Positions 33,560-46,260 of a stretch of 64,000 nucleotides of DNA are shown one piece after another (within the stretch, counting starts at the first letter, position 1; each line of letters opens with the position of its first letter). The notes beneath the pieces were generated by a model that was not told the DNA's origin, did no database searches, and saw only the letters and a list, made by a program, of their open reading frames with translations. Source of the stretch: Pardosa pseudoannulata (taxonomy: Eukaryota > Arthropoda > Arachnida > Araneae > Lycosidae); contig CM063501.1 of NCBI GenBank assembly GCA_032207245.1, positions 86,247,258 to 86,311,257 on the forward strand, read 5' to 3'. Position numbers and translations under genes: made by a program.

Positions 33560-35420
33560 ATAGTTTTAAAAAATGTATCTCAAATATCTGTAGGAATAAA
33601 ACAGTGTATAATTTATGCCTGATTTTTTTAAAGAGGTTTTCAGTTTTGATTCCACACGTGGTTTGCTTATAAATAATTTTTCTATGAATTTTAAATTATT
33701 TATGTACTATAAATATATATAGTATTATCAATTACTTTAAATTGGAAATTAATTTAAATTGAAAAAAAAATTAATTCCGATATTTAATAGTTTTTTAATA
33801 TTTTATCAACCGTGTGTACTCCAAATTAATTTCCTCATTCCCAATATTCTAGTCAAAAATTGTTTAGTTTTATCAATTTTATACGTCAGTAAATTTAATA
33901 AAATTACTGAAGTAGCAATTTTAATGAAGTTAAAACCAAGGGTGAACAGTAATTTTTAAATTAAAAAAATTTCGCTGAACCGTTGTTCTTGTTGCTAAAG
34001 AAATATGTTGTCGAGTGAGACTCTATATTTAAGGGGAAAATATTTAATATAGGCTAAAAGTTGAGAAAATTTATTACTTCTTAAATTTATTTATTTATTC
34101 TGAGAACCCTTAAAATGCTTAATAAAGCAGCACTGAGAAGGAAAAACTCGTGTTTTTCCCTTTTTTTTACCGATTTAAAAATTATGTGACATCATCTTTA
34201 TAAGGAAATAAAATCATACAATTATTATAAGTTAAAAAAGGAGAAAATGGAAATTGGAGTTGTAAAATCTAGATCAGACGAGTTAATGATCCCACTTTGG
34301 GAATAAAATCATAAATTATTGCGTGTTTAGTTGCGCCATCTAGTGACTTCAATATGCATGATAAAATAAACAACTGACCCAGTTATCTCGAAAGCGGTGC
34401 CTTTTTTGCTATGAGGTAATTACATTTATTGCTTTAGTAGAAGAAATAACAAAAAAATAAAGGAGTAAACTGTCAAAAAAGGTTATATACATATGTATTT
34501 TATAAAAAATTATGCGTTTTTCGTTTTATTTGATATCCCACTTTATTCAGAAAATTGGTTAAGAGGAGTAAATTGCTGAGTTATTTTCTTTAAGCACTCT
34601 GTAAAACGGTGCGGTTTATTCATCTTTTTTATTGTGCTAAGTTAATATATGTTTTTTTGGAATTGAACTGTTCAGAATGTGTGAAATATATGACTACCGT
34701 AAAATGAAATGTCATAATAAAACATGATGTTTTTATTTACGAGCTTTGCTGGTGGAAATAAAAAAAGTATTGTCTTTTTTTTTAAATATTGTTTTCATGT
34801 TTATTGTTTTTTAACTTCTTTTTTTGGTTTTCTTTTATAATAGCTGAATTATGTACTAAGCTTAAATATTTTAAATATGTTTTCATGGAAATATCTTTAA
34901 AATATTTAAGAATTAGTATATAAAACATTGAAAAATATAATTGTATAAAAATAGTTTTTGTTTAACATGAATTTTTTTTTTTACTTGAAAGGACAAAAGT
35001 TCTCAAAATTATAGAATTCTACCAAAAAGGTGAATTTTGTCTTCTAAAAATCAAGCTAGACATACCCTTAAAATTTAAATGAAATGAAATTTTTTTTACT
35101 AAATTATTTTACTTCACCAAAACTTTTTTTTCCGTTTACAATTTTAAAGGAGATACCTTTTAAAAAAGATTCTTACGAATTAAAAAACCATCATTGTAAC
35201 AATCTATTTTTGATTCGTCATCAAATAAAACAGTCTGATCTCTTTATGATAATTTTCCTAGATCATAAGAATTAAACTTAGGAGAAATTATTTCGTTTTC
35301 TTATATGAAGCAATACATTAAAAAACGAAAGTAAGATATGTAGACCAAATGAAAGAGATAGTGGGAGGTCGAGCGTCTATTAAGATTATTAGAATGCCTC
35401 TTGAAATCTTTCACTGCCAA
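33560..35420. other. Very AT-rich non-coding sequence
   Basis: No element ends or coding potential could be supported. Long T and A runs are frequent. Confidence 0.5.
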
Positions 35421-35424
35421 CGTA

Positions 35425-35500
35425 TCTTTGGCGCAGTGGACAGCGCAACGTGCTTCAGTATGAGAAGCCCCGGGTTCGAATCCCTGTACAGGCGATGTGG
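35425..35500 (+). repeat. tRNA-like sequence, probably a SINE head or tRNA pseudogene
   Basis: tttggcgcagtggacagcgc gives a good A-box and a D-arm (gcgc pairing with gcgc). ccgggttcgaatccctg gives a B-box and a T-arm with one mismatch. The acceptor ends do not pair and the anticodon stem cannot be closed, so it is not a working tRNA. The ttaatttaatttaatt run after it could be a SINE tail. Confidence 0.55.
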
Positions 35501-35519
35501 GAATTTTAATTTAATTTAA

Positions 35520-36396
35520 TTACGTTTGTGATGACTCTAAGCGTCGTGGCGTCAAGTATTTTTAATTTTTTTCTCCTTATTTTCCGATCAAAATGGTCCA
35601 ATTTATAATTTATTTAAAAACATTTTACAATTTTTGGATTTACAGAGTTAAGACAATGTCTGTCGAATTGTCTAATATATATACATATATATATGCAGAA
35701 AAATTTAGTCTTTCATGTTAGGGGTGTGTTAAAGACAACAAAAATGAATAATATAAAACGCTAACTTTTAAAAACTATATAGTTTTTAAATTTATACAAA
35801 ATAAACAAAAGATATTTGAAGTACAAAGGAATAAACAAAACAGAAACACTAACGTTTAAAAAAATAAGTGATATTTTTAAAGTTTTACAAAATAAATAGT
35901 AGAGTTCTTTAATTTACAGATGAAGAGTTTGGATCGATAGGTTACATAATTTATTGTGCTGTTGCTAAAGTAATATTCGTAGACATAAAGTTACGCAAAA
36001 TGTAAATGAGATATTTTCAGTAACAAAACGAATAATGAAAGAAAAATCACTAAAGTAAAAAATATTATTTTTAATGTTACCCAAAATAAACTTTAAGCCG
36101 TATTCTTTTATTAACCGATAACGAATTTGGATGGATCAGTTATGTAGTTTCTTGTTCTTTCACTAAAAAAGTAAATATTATTTTTAAAGTTGCGTAAAAA
36201 AATACAAGAGATATTTTCAATAAAAATAGACCGATAAAAAACACTAATATTAAAAAAAAATGTTATTTTTAAAGCTATACAAAGTAACTAACATAACCTT
36301 AATTTAGCACCAGTAAATTTTTGTCACTTGTGCAGAGAATTCGTTGCATACCCACTAATAGTGTTTCTTCCTATAATTCCAAACTTCGTTACAAGT
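35520..36396. other. AT-rich non-coding sequence
   Basis: Weak internal similarity (repeated 'attatttttaaagtt' and 'acgaatttggatgga' like strings between 35870 and 36290) hints at an old duplication. I see no gene. Confidence 0.4.
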
Positions 36397-36826
36397 GAGT
36401 GATTGGGTAGATAAATACGGAACTATTTAGGCAGAAGCTGGGAATTTTTTAGATTCCTTCAGGTTAGGCCTGTAATGGACATACTAAGTTTTCCTCATCC
36501 TTCTTTAGTAAGCTAGAGTTTTATAGAAAAAAAATTGAGGCGAGTGATTGGGTAGATAAATACGGAACTATTTAGGCAGAAGCTGGCAATTTTTTAGATT
36601 CCTTCAGATTAGGCCTGTAATGGGCATACTAAGTGTTCCTCATCCTTCTAAGTAAGCCAGAGTTTTATAGTAAAAAAAATTGAGGCGAGTGATTGGGTAG
36701 ATAAATACGGAACTATTTAGGGAGAAGCTGGCAATTTTTTAGATTCCTTCAGATTAGGCCTGTAATGGGCATACTAAGTGTTCCTCATCCTTCTAAGTAA
36801 GCCAGAGTTTTATAGTAAAAAAAAAT
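36397..36826 (+). repeat. Tandem repeat, 145-bp unit x3
   Basis: Units start gagtgattgggtagataaat at 36397, 36542 and 36687. Copies 2 and 3 are nearly identical (gattaggcctgtaatgggca), while copy 1 differs (ggttaggcctgtaatggaca), so the last duplication was between 2 and 3. Confidence 0.95.
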
Positions 36827-36829
36827 ATT

Positions 36830-37500
36830 GAAATTTTGTAAAACAAAAGTAACAATATCTCAAAAACAACTAGCGCCATCAAAAAAGATTTTTGTTGTGT
36901 GTATGGCACGCAAATTATAATAAAATGAATACCTACACTTAATGCCTGTGCTGCACACCGCTCTATTTCAAAGTTTTACTTGTTTGCCGATAATGCGCAT
37001 GAAGACAGAACTGAATTACTAGCGCCCTCTACTTCTTTTTATAATTTATCATGATATATCATATGTACACATATATCTCGATTTTTTAAACTTACACAAT
37101 ATTTTCCTAGTTATTTCTTCATGCTTTTATTTATATATTTTGAGGGGAAACATGTTTGGATTCAACACAGAAAACATCGACTTTTCCCCGCACTACGAAG
37201 GCAATCCTACACTGTTAAAGTTGGGAGCATTTTTTTTTTCTCTTAAAGACTGTGTGTCTAAAATATTACATTTACAAATTTAGATAAATAAAAATTTTTT
37301 GTTACTTTATTTATATTTGCTTTCTTATCATAAACTCTTGTTTTTCTTATTTATTAGTTTATTGTTCTTTTATATTTGATATACAGGAGAACAAGTTATC
37401 ATTTTTGTTTTTGAAAGTTTTATTTCTTTTGATCTAATTCCAGCTCTTTTTTTTCTCCTCGCCAATTTCTTTTTAGTCTACTTCTGACTACCAATTTTCT
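36830..37500. other. AT-rich non-coding sequence
   Basis: No gene or recognisable element was seen. Confidence 0.5.
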
Positions 37501-37504
37501 TACC

Positions 37505-37715
37505 GATACGGTGTAACCAGTAGCAGAATACTATCTCGTAGAAAACGAAGTTCCGGATACGAATCTTGGACGGTAAGGGCATGGTTGTGCTCCCCCGTGT
37601 GGTTCGATGCCCCACCCCAACTCAAAACACTGTAGTCCCTTAAACGATCCATTGCGTGTATTTCGGATGTATATTCCCCGTGAAGTACCCAAAGACCCAG
37701 TGCCACTGCCTGTTT
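37505..37715 (+). repeat. Possible second SINE family
   Basis: A tRNA-like stretch (gtgtaaccagtagcagaata ... gttccggatacgaatcttgg) is followed by gggcatggttgtgctccccc and gtgtggttcgatgcccc, with composition unlike the flanks. No target duplication was found. The minus-strand 68-codon frame across it is not credible as a gene. Confidence 0.3.
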
Positions 37716-37799
37716 CAGGGAATTAATTCAAGCATGATCCAGTATACTCCAGTCACCTGATATCGTATTGAACTTACTAACATCCAACTTGACCATGTG

Positions 37800-38797
<998 letters not shown>

Positions 38798-38849
38798 GCC
38801 TGTCTGCAGCTACCTTACAAAGCATCTTTTCTAGGTTCATTAATTTGAG

Positions 38850-39590
38850 TATCCCACAGGGCTCAAAGCTGATCGTATTTAATCTCTTCCTTAATCATTA
38901 ACTTTTGTTGTGCGGTTTCACAAATTTCTTTACTGAGTATCTTCACTTTTCTAAATTGTAATTTATTCGAGACTTTCTTAGCATCTTCTTGAAGCATGTT
39001 GTTATGAAAATATACCAAGTTTCAAGAGAGTTAAAAATTATTTAAAATTAACAACTAGAGTAGTTTGATACCACAAATTACATCCACAATAGTTAAAAAA
39101 ACTACACTACAACCCTCGCACCGTCATTGCTATCTTTGTGGATGACAGGGGAATTATTGGTCAGTATCAGAACATCAGATACAGGCACAAATAATTATAG
39201 AGGTATATTAACATTTTAGAATGCTGATTTGAGAGGTTGAAGATCCAAACCTCTCCATCAAAAACCAATTTTCAAATTTTATTAGTTGTAAAGGAATTTT
39301 TTATCCGCTTCACAATATATGGTCGAATGATTTTAGAATGTCTAGTATCGTGGCCTCTTTCTCGAAAGTCGCGTGACTGCAATGAATGTACAATATTAAA
39401 CATTTAGAAATTATATAAAGGTAGAAAATATGTTGCACATCTAATATATCATAATCTGATAGTTATGTATGATATTCTTCTTATAATTGATTAGTTCTAT
39501 TATAAAGAAAGATCTATATCTCTATATTGAGTAGTAAAAGAATGTAGAAGATTACAAGTTGACAATGCCGCTGATCGCCAATAGGAATAA
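38850..39590. other. AT-rich non-coding sequence
   Basis: No gene or element end was found before the Tc1 element. Confidence 0.5.
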
Positions 39591-39595
39591 ACGCA

Positions 39596-40120
39596 CAGTC
39601 TGTTCCATAAGAGCGTGTCGTCTATTTCTCTGAAAATACAAACGAATTAGTTAAAAATACATTTGTACCGTGTAGTATACATATTAAACTGAAATGCATT
39701 TCACCTAATAAGTTGTCCAGTCCCCATTATTATCGATTATGCAAGAATCCCTTTATCATTCGATTTTGACGTTGAGCGGCGTTTACCCCGTTCCGGTAGG
39801 TCGTCAACATTTTGTACCGCTTTATAACATGCTACCCACTTCTTGACGAACGACTCCGACTTTCTCATGTACCAGGCTGCAGCTGCACAAGACATTTTTG
39901 GTCCTTTTGGATGGTTACACAGAAACACTGCCTCAAAACGGCTCGCATACGCGGCACTCATTTTGGAATTGTTGATTTAAACACAGCAAAACAAATCGAA
40001 TAAAGAATATAACCATAAAGCATTATTTTCTAATGTTTGAAGAACACGTGCAATTAAGCGGGCATCTGTGCGCTATCTATTGACGAAGTCATAAGCAACA
40101 CGCTCTTATGGAACAGACTG
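39596..40120 (-). mobile_element. Internally deleted Tc1/mariner element, 525 bp
   Basis: The terminal inverted repeats are perfect over 23 bp: cagtctgttccataagagcg... at 39596 and its complement ending at 40120. The right flank is TA (40121-40122) and the left is CA, presumably a mutated TA target. Only the N-terminal part of the transposase remains. Confidence 0.9.
39737..39961 (-). pseudogene. Tc1/mariner transposase, N-terminal domain only
   Basis: The 74-codon frame begins at an ATG 160 bp inside the right inverted repeat, a normal position for this superfamily. The peptide has RFEAVFLCNHPKGPKMSCAA followed by a second helix-turn-helix-like part, KSESFVKKWVACYKAVQNVD, and a basic linker PERGKRRSTS. 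These are typical of the paired-like DNA-binding region of Tc1-type transposases. The DDE catalytic domain is gone: the frame stops soon after the linker, and the left inverted repeat follows within 140 bp. It could still bind inverted repeats if expressed, but that is speculation. The reading frame is intact up to the deletion, which suggests a fairly young copy. Confidence 0.8.
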
Positions 40121-40229
40121 TATGTTCTTTGCACTTTAGAATTTTGTCTATAATTTTTGTATTATATACTCCGTGATTAGGTGCAAAGGGTATTACACAA
40201 ACATGCATGCATATATTTTTATTATGTCT

Positions 40230-40412
40230 CCATTAGAGCAAGGTTAGGGTGCTGGCCATCGGTACCGGAGTTCGTGAGTTCGAATCCCACTGTGGCATGG
40301 ATGTTCGTAGCCGTTCGGAATCGGCTATAAGCTGTAGGTCCCGGTCTCATTAACCCTCGTGTTGCAAAAAGTAGACCGTAGCACTGCAAACCAAAACGAA
40401 ACCATTAGAGCA
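40230..40412 (+). mobile_element. tRNA-derived SINE, slightly 5'-truncated
   Basis: Body 40241-40401, starting inside the A-box (aggttagggtgctggcc), with B-box gagttcgaatcccac. It ends accaaaacgaaa. The 11-bp ccattagagca flanks it exactly at 40230-40240 and 40402-40412. Confidence 0.92.
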
Positions 40413-40419
40413 TCTCCAT

Positions 40420-41340
40420 GACATATCATAATTGTTGTAATGTACTTACAACCTATACACCAGTGTTCGTTACAAAGGGGAAATACAGAATGAATATAAT
40501 ACTTTATATTGAAATTCAGAAATTTATCATGTACATTCATTTACTAATAGATCCTTGGTTATCATATATCATAATCATCAATTATTCATGTCTTATATTT
40601 ACACTATAATTATTACAATTCTATCACACTGTTAAATTATTAAAAGAGGCCTAAGTTAAATGACTGTAAATATTATTTTATCTTTACCTATATTAAAGGC
40701 ACAGGGGAGCAGACAGGGGCTTTCCTCACGTGGTGTCCGTCTGGGCCCACGGGACGAGTTGCTGATGGTGAGCGGGGCGGTGTCGGCCTTTCATTGGGTC
40801 CAAATGATCAGGCAGGGATTTTTCTCCTGGTGTCGGTCCGGGCGCACGGGACGAGTTCGTGCTGGTGGATCTTTGTCCCACTTCTCTCGACTCCCGACTT
40901 CAACTCCTTAACTTTTTCTCCAAACTCCTCACCTCGGTTTTAACGCCCCTTTTTCTACTTTGTCAATCGCTTGTTTGGTGAAATTTTCCCACATCTGCAC
41001 CCCCTTCGGGAGTGTAGGTGGGCTCATAAAAGTAGCCCATTTTGTGCAAGTTGACATTATTTTTAGCTCCTGCCCCCATAATTCGCGGTTACATCTCTGT
41101 TCGGGCTTGACCGTTACGCTGCCATTCCGTGATCTATACCTTCTCTGCAGGGGTCCCTAAACTTGACGTGAACAATTGGAGTCCTAAATTCCTCTAGGAA
41201 AATCCTCCCACACCTGTGCATGCACGTGCAGATTACCGTGGGAAAGTACCTCGGTACAATAATGTTGGCCCCTATCTCATTATCCCTCGTGTTGCAAAAA
41301 ATAGGCCTTAGCGCTACAAAACAAACCACGACATATCATA
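40420..41340 (+). mobile_element. 5'-truncated SINE interrupted by a solo LTR
   Basis: The 11-bp gacatatcata occurs at 40420-40430 and again at 41330-41340. After removing the LTR and its target duplication, what lies between is a short SINE 3' half (gttggcccctatctcattat ... ctacaaaacaaacca, 41264-41329). So a truncated SINE inserted first, and the LTR element then landed near its 5' junction. Confidence 0.85.
40433..41258 (-). mobile_element. Solo LTR, copy 2 (most complete)
   Basis: 826 bp, plus-strand ends tgttgtaatgtac and cctcggtaca, i.e. TGTACC...ACAACA on its own strand. A perfect 5-bp target duplication, ataat, is at 40428-40432 and 41259-41263. Compared with copy 1 it has an extra block around 40700-40830, where a gggacgagtt-type motif is repeated (40752 and 40848), so the U3-like part contains an internal duplication. 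No internal coding region is present. Confidence 0.92.
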
Positions 41341-42290
41341 TCACATGCATTACGATAAATTGTATTCCAAAGCAAATGCTACAACAAGAAACAAATTTAC
41401 AAAAGAAGCTAATCTTTTGAAGGGATAAAAATATTCAAACCCTAGAAGGCTATCATGATGTCTAGGAGGTATGTCGTTATTAAACTAATAAATCTAAAGA
41501 GCTAAAAAAATTTTAACGTTCAATAACTTGTTTTTTAAAACAAAAGCGTATTATTTGAATTGCTTTCCTTTTAAAATATTTCTTAATACATAGCATACAT
41601 AGCAGTACTAACAAGCTTGGCAAGATAAGAATATCGTAGCGATTTAGGCTTAAAGCAAATTATAGTGATTATTTGGAAACGTAGAGATGAGTTTAAATAA
41701 AAACACGTAAACAGTATATATTCGACATGGCTTTTTCAAACTATCGCAAGTACAGTGAGAGGAATTAGTATGGCTATAGTGCTATAAATGTACATTTATT
41801 CAGCGTATTCAGAAAGAATTGAAATACGTTTAAAAGTATGGCCAAAATGACGATTGAATCATTCCTTCTACGGAGGGAAAACTTTTGTTTCGATTTCGTT
41901 GTTTGATCCTGGTGCGTATGTGTATCACAGTACGTTTAAAATTACAATACTTCTATAGCTATATACAGTCCTGCGGTGACTATGATTAGTGTTCTATCTA
42001 GTGTTGGCTATACATGCATAGTGCTTTGTGGCCATTCTGAATTAACAATTATTCTGGTGTAATTGAACTTTGATCTAATTACACGGTATAGCTATTCTAG
42101 TCCGGATGTGGTTGACTGCTGTAATTCCTAACCCGAATTGCGTATATTCAAGTTATTATAGTCCATTAACATAGCTCAATTCAAATGATGACACTGGATT
42201 TCTGACATGTATATTTTAATACAAATGCTGAATAAAATTATTTGTCTTTTATATGCTCTAATAATGTGGTACTGATAAATCTATTAATGC
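41341..42290. other. Intergenic sequence
   Basis: No gene was found. 41880-42190 is less AT-rich but has no recognisable feature. Confidence 0.45.
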
Positions 42291-43490
42291 ACCTTAAAAT
42301 CGAGTTTCTCAAATTTTTTACACCGCGGCACCCTTGCCGGGCTAAAAAGATTTCGCGACACAGATATTCTTAAAGTGATATGAATTGAAGGAAAAGAAGA
42401 AAAAAAGTGAAATTTTATCTTTATTTGTTTTCAACCTCTCCGTGGGTTGAGAGATGATTCCTTACCATGTTAATTATCTTATGAAATACACATTCAGGAG
42501 GTCCAAACTCACTACAAACATGCTAATATTACGTATAGGAGTAACTCGTCAGCTAGTAGATGAATATTCTTCAAGAAAATGGAAAAGTCATCCTGCTAGC
42601 TTCACACAAAAGAATTAGGTTGCTCCTGATGGTGTGTGTGCTTTACACCAGTATGGGAAATCATACTAAAGTGGTTTTTCAACTGTACAGAAGAAGGAAA
42701 GTAGCTCAAAGGCTTAAGGAAAAAGACCTCTTTCAAGTTTGAAGAATTTGATGTACCTAGTAGATTACAACCAGCTTCTTATCGTTCCATGGCAATAATC
42801 GCCTTTAAACTGTGCAGTAAGTTAATATTGGCAGATTAATCCTGCAAAAGGCAAAGATCTGCGTATAGCAGGTAGTGATCATTAAGGTGATTTGTGAAAA
42901 AGTGACTAGATTCAGGGACTCCACTGGAGGCTTAGGCCAATGGACTCGAACTAACAAATTAATGGTCCATTAAGATGAAGTAGTGGACAGGGTCACCTAA
43001 AGCTAAGGGATCAGGACCTGTGTCCACCTGCAACATCAAGAGGTTCCCATGGGAAAAGTGATGTAAGACCCTGGGATACATCTGAAGGAGGATCCAAAAT
43101 GATCATAGCAAATAGAAAAAGGGTTACACCCAATATTTATTTTATGGGCAAATCTTATTATAAGAACGATTGGGAGTGAGGAGAAGGGACGACGAATTTA
43201 CCCTATGATTATAAATGATTTCGCGTGAAGTATACTTACCACTCTTAGAATAAAATGTAAACGGAAAAACATAATACATTTTCTTACATTCTATTGTTTA
43301 ATTAATTATAAAACACAAAAAACGGAAGAAATTCAGAAGAGAAATAAATATCCTGCGAAAATGTTAATGGGATGAATGAAGCTGTTTAGATGAATGCCCA
43401 CGATTTTTTATTATTGCTATGGTACCAGAAGCAAATATCTTCGGTACCCCAGAGTGCCACGGTACCCAGTTCTTGAACCACGACCTTAAA
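42291..43490. mobile_element. hAT non-autonomous element, 1184 bp, with 8-bp target duplication
   Basis: The 8-bp accttaaa occurs exactly at 42291-42298 and 43483-43490. The enclosed element (42299-43482) starts atcgagtttctcaaattttt then tacaccgcggcacccttg. It ends with the complement of cgtggttcaagaactgggta then ccgtggcac. Both tips fit the hAT pattern cagtggttctcaaactttttt...cgcggcaccc. The interior has no recognisable transposase; the 60-codon frame at 42560-42742 carries no hAT motif. I conclude it is a non-autonomous hAT derivative whose interior is of unknown origin. Confidence 0.88.
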
Positions 43491-44145
43491 TAACATAACT
43501 TGTTCGGGGGAAATACAGAGTTATGATAATCAAATACAAATAAATACTTGAAATTATATGCTTTGACAATAGCATATGGAGAGTTTGCGGGTTAGGATCG
43601 TACTACTCACAGAACCGTTTGGAGTTGGCCTTAACTTTTTGTACATCGTGTTGCTGGTTTGCCACATACCAAAAATTGATGTTATTTATAAAGCTTAAAA
43701 AGAAGTTTCTGTCAATTTCTGCAACACTATTATTAACACAGTAACCTCGTAGAATCTGTTTCAAATGTTTTTTTTTAACTTTTATATCGGAATTTCATTT
43801 CTTATGTGATCATCGAGGATACATCATTATTTCTGAATTAAACTTTGAATTTGATATATTTTTAAAAAAATATCGAGAAGCCAGACGTAAGTTTCTTGAA
43901 ACGATAGTGTCGAAATCGTTACGTAATTTTTCCCCAAAAAATCTAAGATCATAAAAAATACACATTTGTTTTATTCGCAAAAAAATACTTTTTAAAATCT
44001 TTTTTTATTTTAAAATTTTTAATTTTTTAAATATTTTTTACATGAAACATTTTTTAAACGAATTGTTAAGATACAAACTTCTTAAGTTCTCTATTTAATT
44101 TTAAAAAAAAAATGCTAAGAAAAAAAAAATAAACACAATAAAAAA
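43491..44145. other. AT-rich, with a possible SINE relic at 43575-43685
   Basis: gcgggttaggatcgtactac, ccgtttggagttggcc and catcgtgttgc occur in the order of the SINE family but strongly decayed. The rest is A/T-run-rich sequence. Confidence 0.3.
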
Positions 44146-45170
44146 GGTTGTAAACTTCTTTTTGCTGCAGCAGTTCATGAGTTCAAATCCTACTGCTTGT
44201 ACTGATGTTTACACACATCAAAAGTCTCTTTTAATTAGTAGGCTAATAGTTATTACCTCCTGATATACAAAGAAAACGAAGCTTGATGCATTCGGAAAAT
44301 ACTATTTAATTTAGCTCAACTGAACAGTTAAAAACATGCTAAGATAAAGGAATGTTTATTCTGAAATTTGCAATGTTATTTCTACCAATGAACTAAGAAA
44401 AGGTTGGAAACTTCTTTTTGCTGCAGCAATTCATGAGTTCAAATCCTACTGCTTGTATTGATGTTTACACACATTAAAAGTCTCTTTTAATTAGTAGGCT
44501 AATAGTTTATTTACCTCCTGATATACAAAGAAAACGAAGATTGATGCGTTCGGAAAATACTATTTAATTTAGCTCAACTGAACAGTTAAAAACATGCTAA
44601 GATAAAGGAATGTTTATTCTGAAATTAGGAATGTTATTTCTACCAATGAACTAAGAAAAGGTTGTAAACTTCTTTTTGCTGCAGCAGTTCATGAGTTCAA
44701 ATCCTACTGCTTGTACTGATGTTTACACACATCAAAAGTCTCTTTTAATTAGTAGGCTAATAGTTTATTTACCTCCTGATATACAAAGAAAACGAAGCTT
44801 GATGCATTCGGAAAATACTATTTAATTTAGCTCAACTGAACAGTTAAAAACATGCTAAGATAAAGGAATGTTTATTCTGAAATTTGCAATGTTATTTCTA
44901 CCAATGAACTAAGAAAAGGTTGGAAACTTCTTTTTGCTGCAGCAATTCATGAGTTCAAATCCTACTGCTTGTATTGATGTTTACACACATTAAAAGTCTC
45001 TTTTAATTAGTAGGCTAATAGTTTATTTACCTCCTGATATACAAAGAAAACGAAGATTGATGCGTTCGGAAAATACTATTAAATTTGTCTCAACTAAACA
45101 GTTAAAAACAGGCTAAGAAAGAGAACGTTTTATTCTGAAATTAGGAATGTTATTTCTACCAATGAACTAC
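44146..45170 (+). repeat. Tandem array, ~257-bp unit x4 in A-B-A-B order
   Basis: Units start at about 44146, 44402, 44660 and 44918. Units 1 and 3 share ggttgtaaac, cagcagttcatgag, cttgtactg and gaagcttgatgcattcgg. Units 2 and 4 share ggttggaaac, cagcaattcatgag, cttgtattg and gaagattgatgcgttcgg. So a ~516-bp dimer was duplicated as a block. Each unit contains a decayed SINE B-box (gagttcaaatcctac) followed by the family's 'tgatgttt' body. The end of unit 4 is more diverged (45080-45125). Confidence 0.93.
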
Positions 45171-45240
45171 CGATGCTGCCCTGTCACCCGGTCTTTCCGG
45201 GAAGATGCACCAGATTTTAAACTCGTGCCTGAGGAATATA

Positions 45241-45330
45241 CAGTGGGCTCCGTTTAATGTGATCAGTTTGGGACACCGTGATTTTGATAACAATAACCGA
45301 TTGATAACAATAAACGATATGCAAAATTAG
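45241..45330 (+). mobile_element. pogo/Tigger-like terminus
   Basis: TA followed by cagtgggctccgtttaatgt and gatcagtttgggacaccgtg, then repeated 'gataacaataa(c/a)cgat' motifs, is the style of a Tigger end. No opposite end was found within the window. Confidence 0.5.
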
Positions 45331-45468
45331 ATAAATTTACACCCCCCCCTTTAATTCACACTTACTAAATTTCAAAACAAAATGAAAAAACACACCTTAT
45401 ATTTATGTACTGTATATTATCCTTTAAAACATAAGAATTGTATACATAATTTTAAACAATTGATCAAT

Positions 45469-46260
45469 TGTTGACTGCCTACAATTTTTTCTAAGAAGCT
45501 CATTGATAAATTGTTCGTAATCATAATGTTTTTTTAAAGTCGGTGTTGTACTCCACGTTTCAACGCTTCCAGTGAAATTCAGAATCTGAGAAATTTTTAA
45601 TTGCGCTGACTCATATTATCAGATAGTAAACATAATTCTTTATTTAATTATATATGTTACCTGTTTGTATAGAAATGTATAGAATACAGAGCTATCCCAT
45701 GTTCTGCAATTATTACCGATAATTATCAGATGGTAAACATAAGAAAATTCTTTAGTTAGTTTTACTTTCTCAACAATGTATTATAACTCTACAGTTAGAA
45801 ATGTAATATAATTCTACAAATTTGTAATGAAAACCAGCGTTCTTTATTTAACTATATGTTACCTGTTTTTAGACTATATAAAGAGAAAGAGAGTAGAGTT
45901 TCTCATGATGGCTAAATATTATAACTTAAGTTTTACCTCTTATTGTATCAGTTTGGATTTTTTTTAGTAGGTAGCACATTTCCACAGACTTAAAATTCTT
46001 TTGTTCACGTATATCCGACATTTTTACTAGTTTGGGTCCTCGAGCAGCCGGAAAATAAATTTTTCACAACCATTACACACGTCTGATTTTATTTTTTTCC
46101 ATTTGAAACGTGTCAGACCATCTCTAGAAAATTCTTAAAATAAAATATTAAAATTTCAAAAGTCATTTCATTATTTCTGTTTCTCTAGTAACTGAAAAAT
46201 TTCTCTTCCCATTTCCTGCATTTTGCTTTTATCTCTTCTTCACTGTGAAAGCAGGATGTT
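45469..46260 (+). repeat. Segmental duplication, copy 1
   Basis: About 790 bp related to 46676-47466. Shared landmarks in order: ttgactgcctacaatttttt, gaaattcagaatctgagaaa, 'aaccagcgttcttta', 'gtttgggtcctcgagcagcc' and 'tctcttcccatttcctg'. A plus-strand frame here (about 45836-45965) contains LTICYLFLDY and MMAKYYNLSFTSYCISL, similar to the frame at 58831-59232. Confidence 0.88.

Noticed and set aside
35425..35500. Functional tRNA gene
   Set aside because: No acceptor-stem pairing and no anticodon stem; kept only as a tRNA-like repeat.
36397..36826. CRISPR-like repeat array
   Set aside because: Repeats are contiguous 145-bp tandem units without unique spacers, in a eukaryotic context; the same holds for the other tandem arrays.
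41114..41420. Opposing open frames of 66-71 codons
   Set aside because: They span the end of the solo LTR, its target duplication and a SINE fragment, so cannot be one protein.
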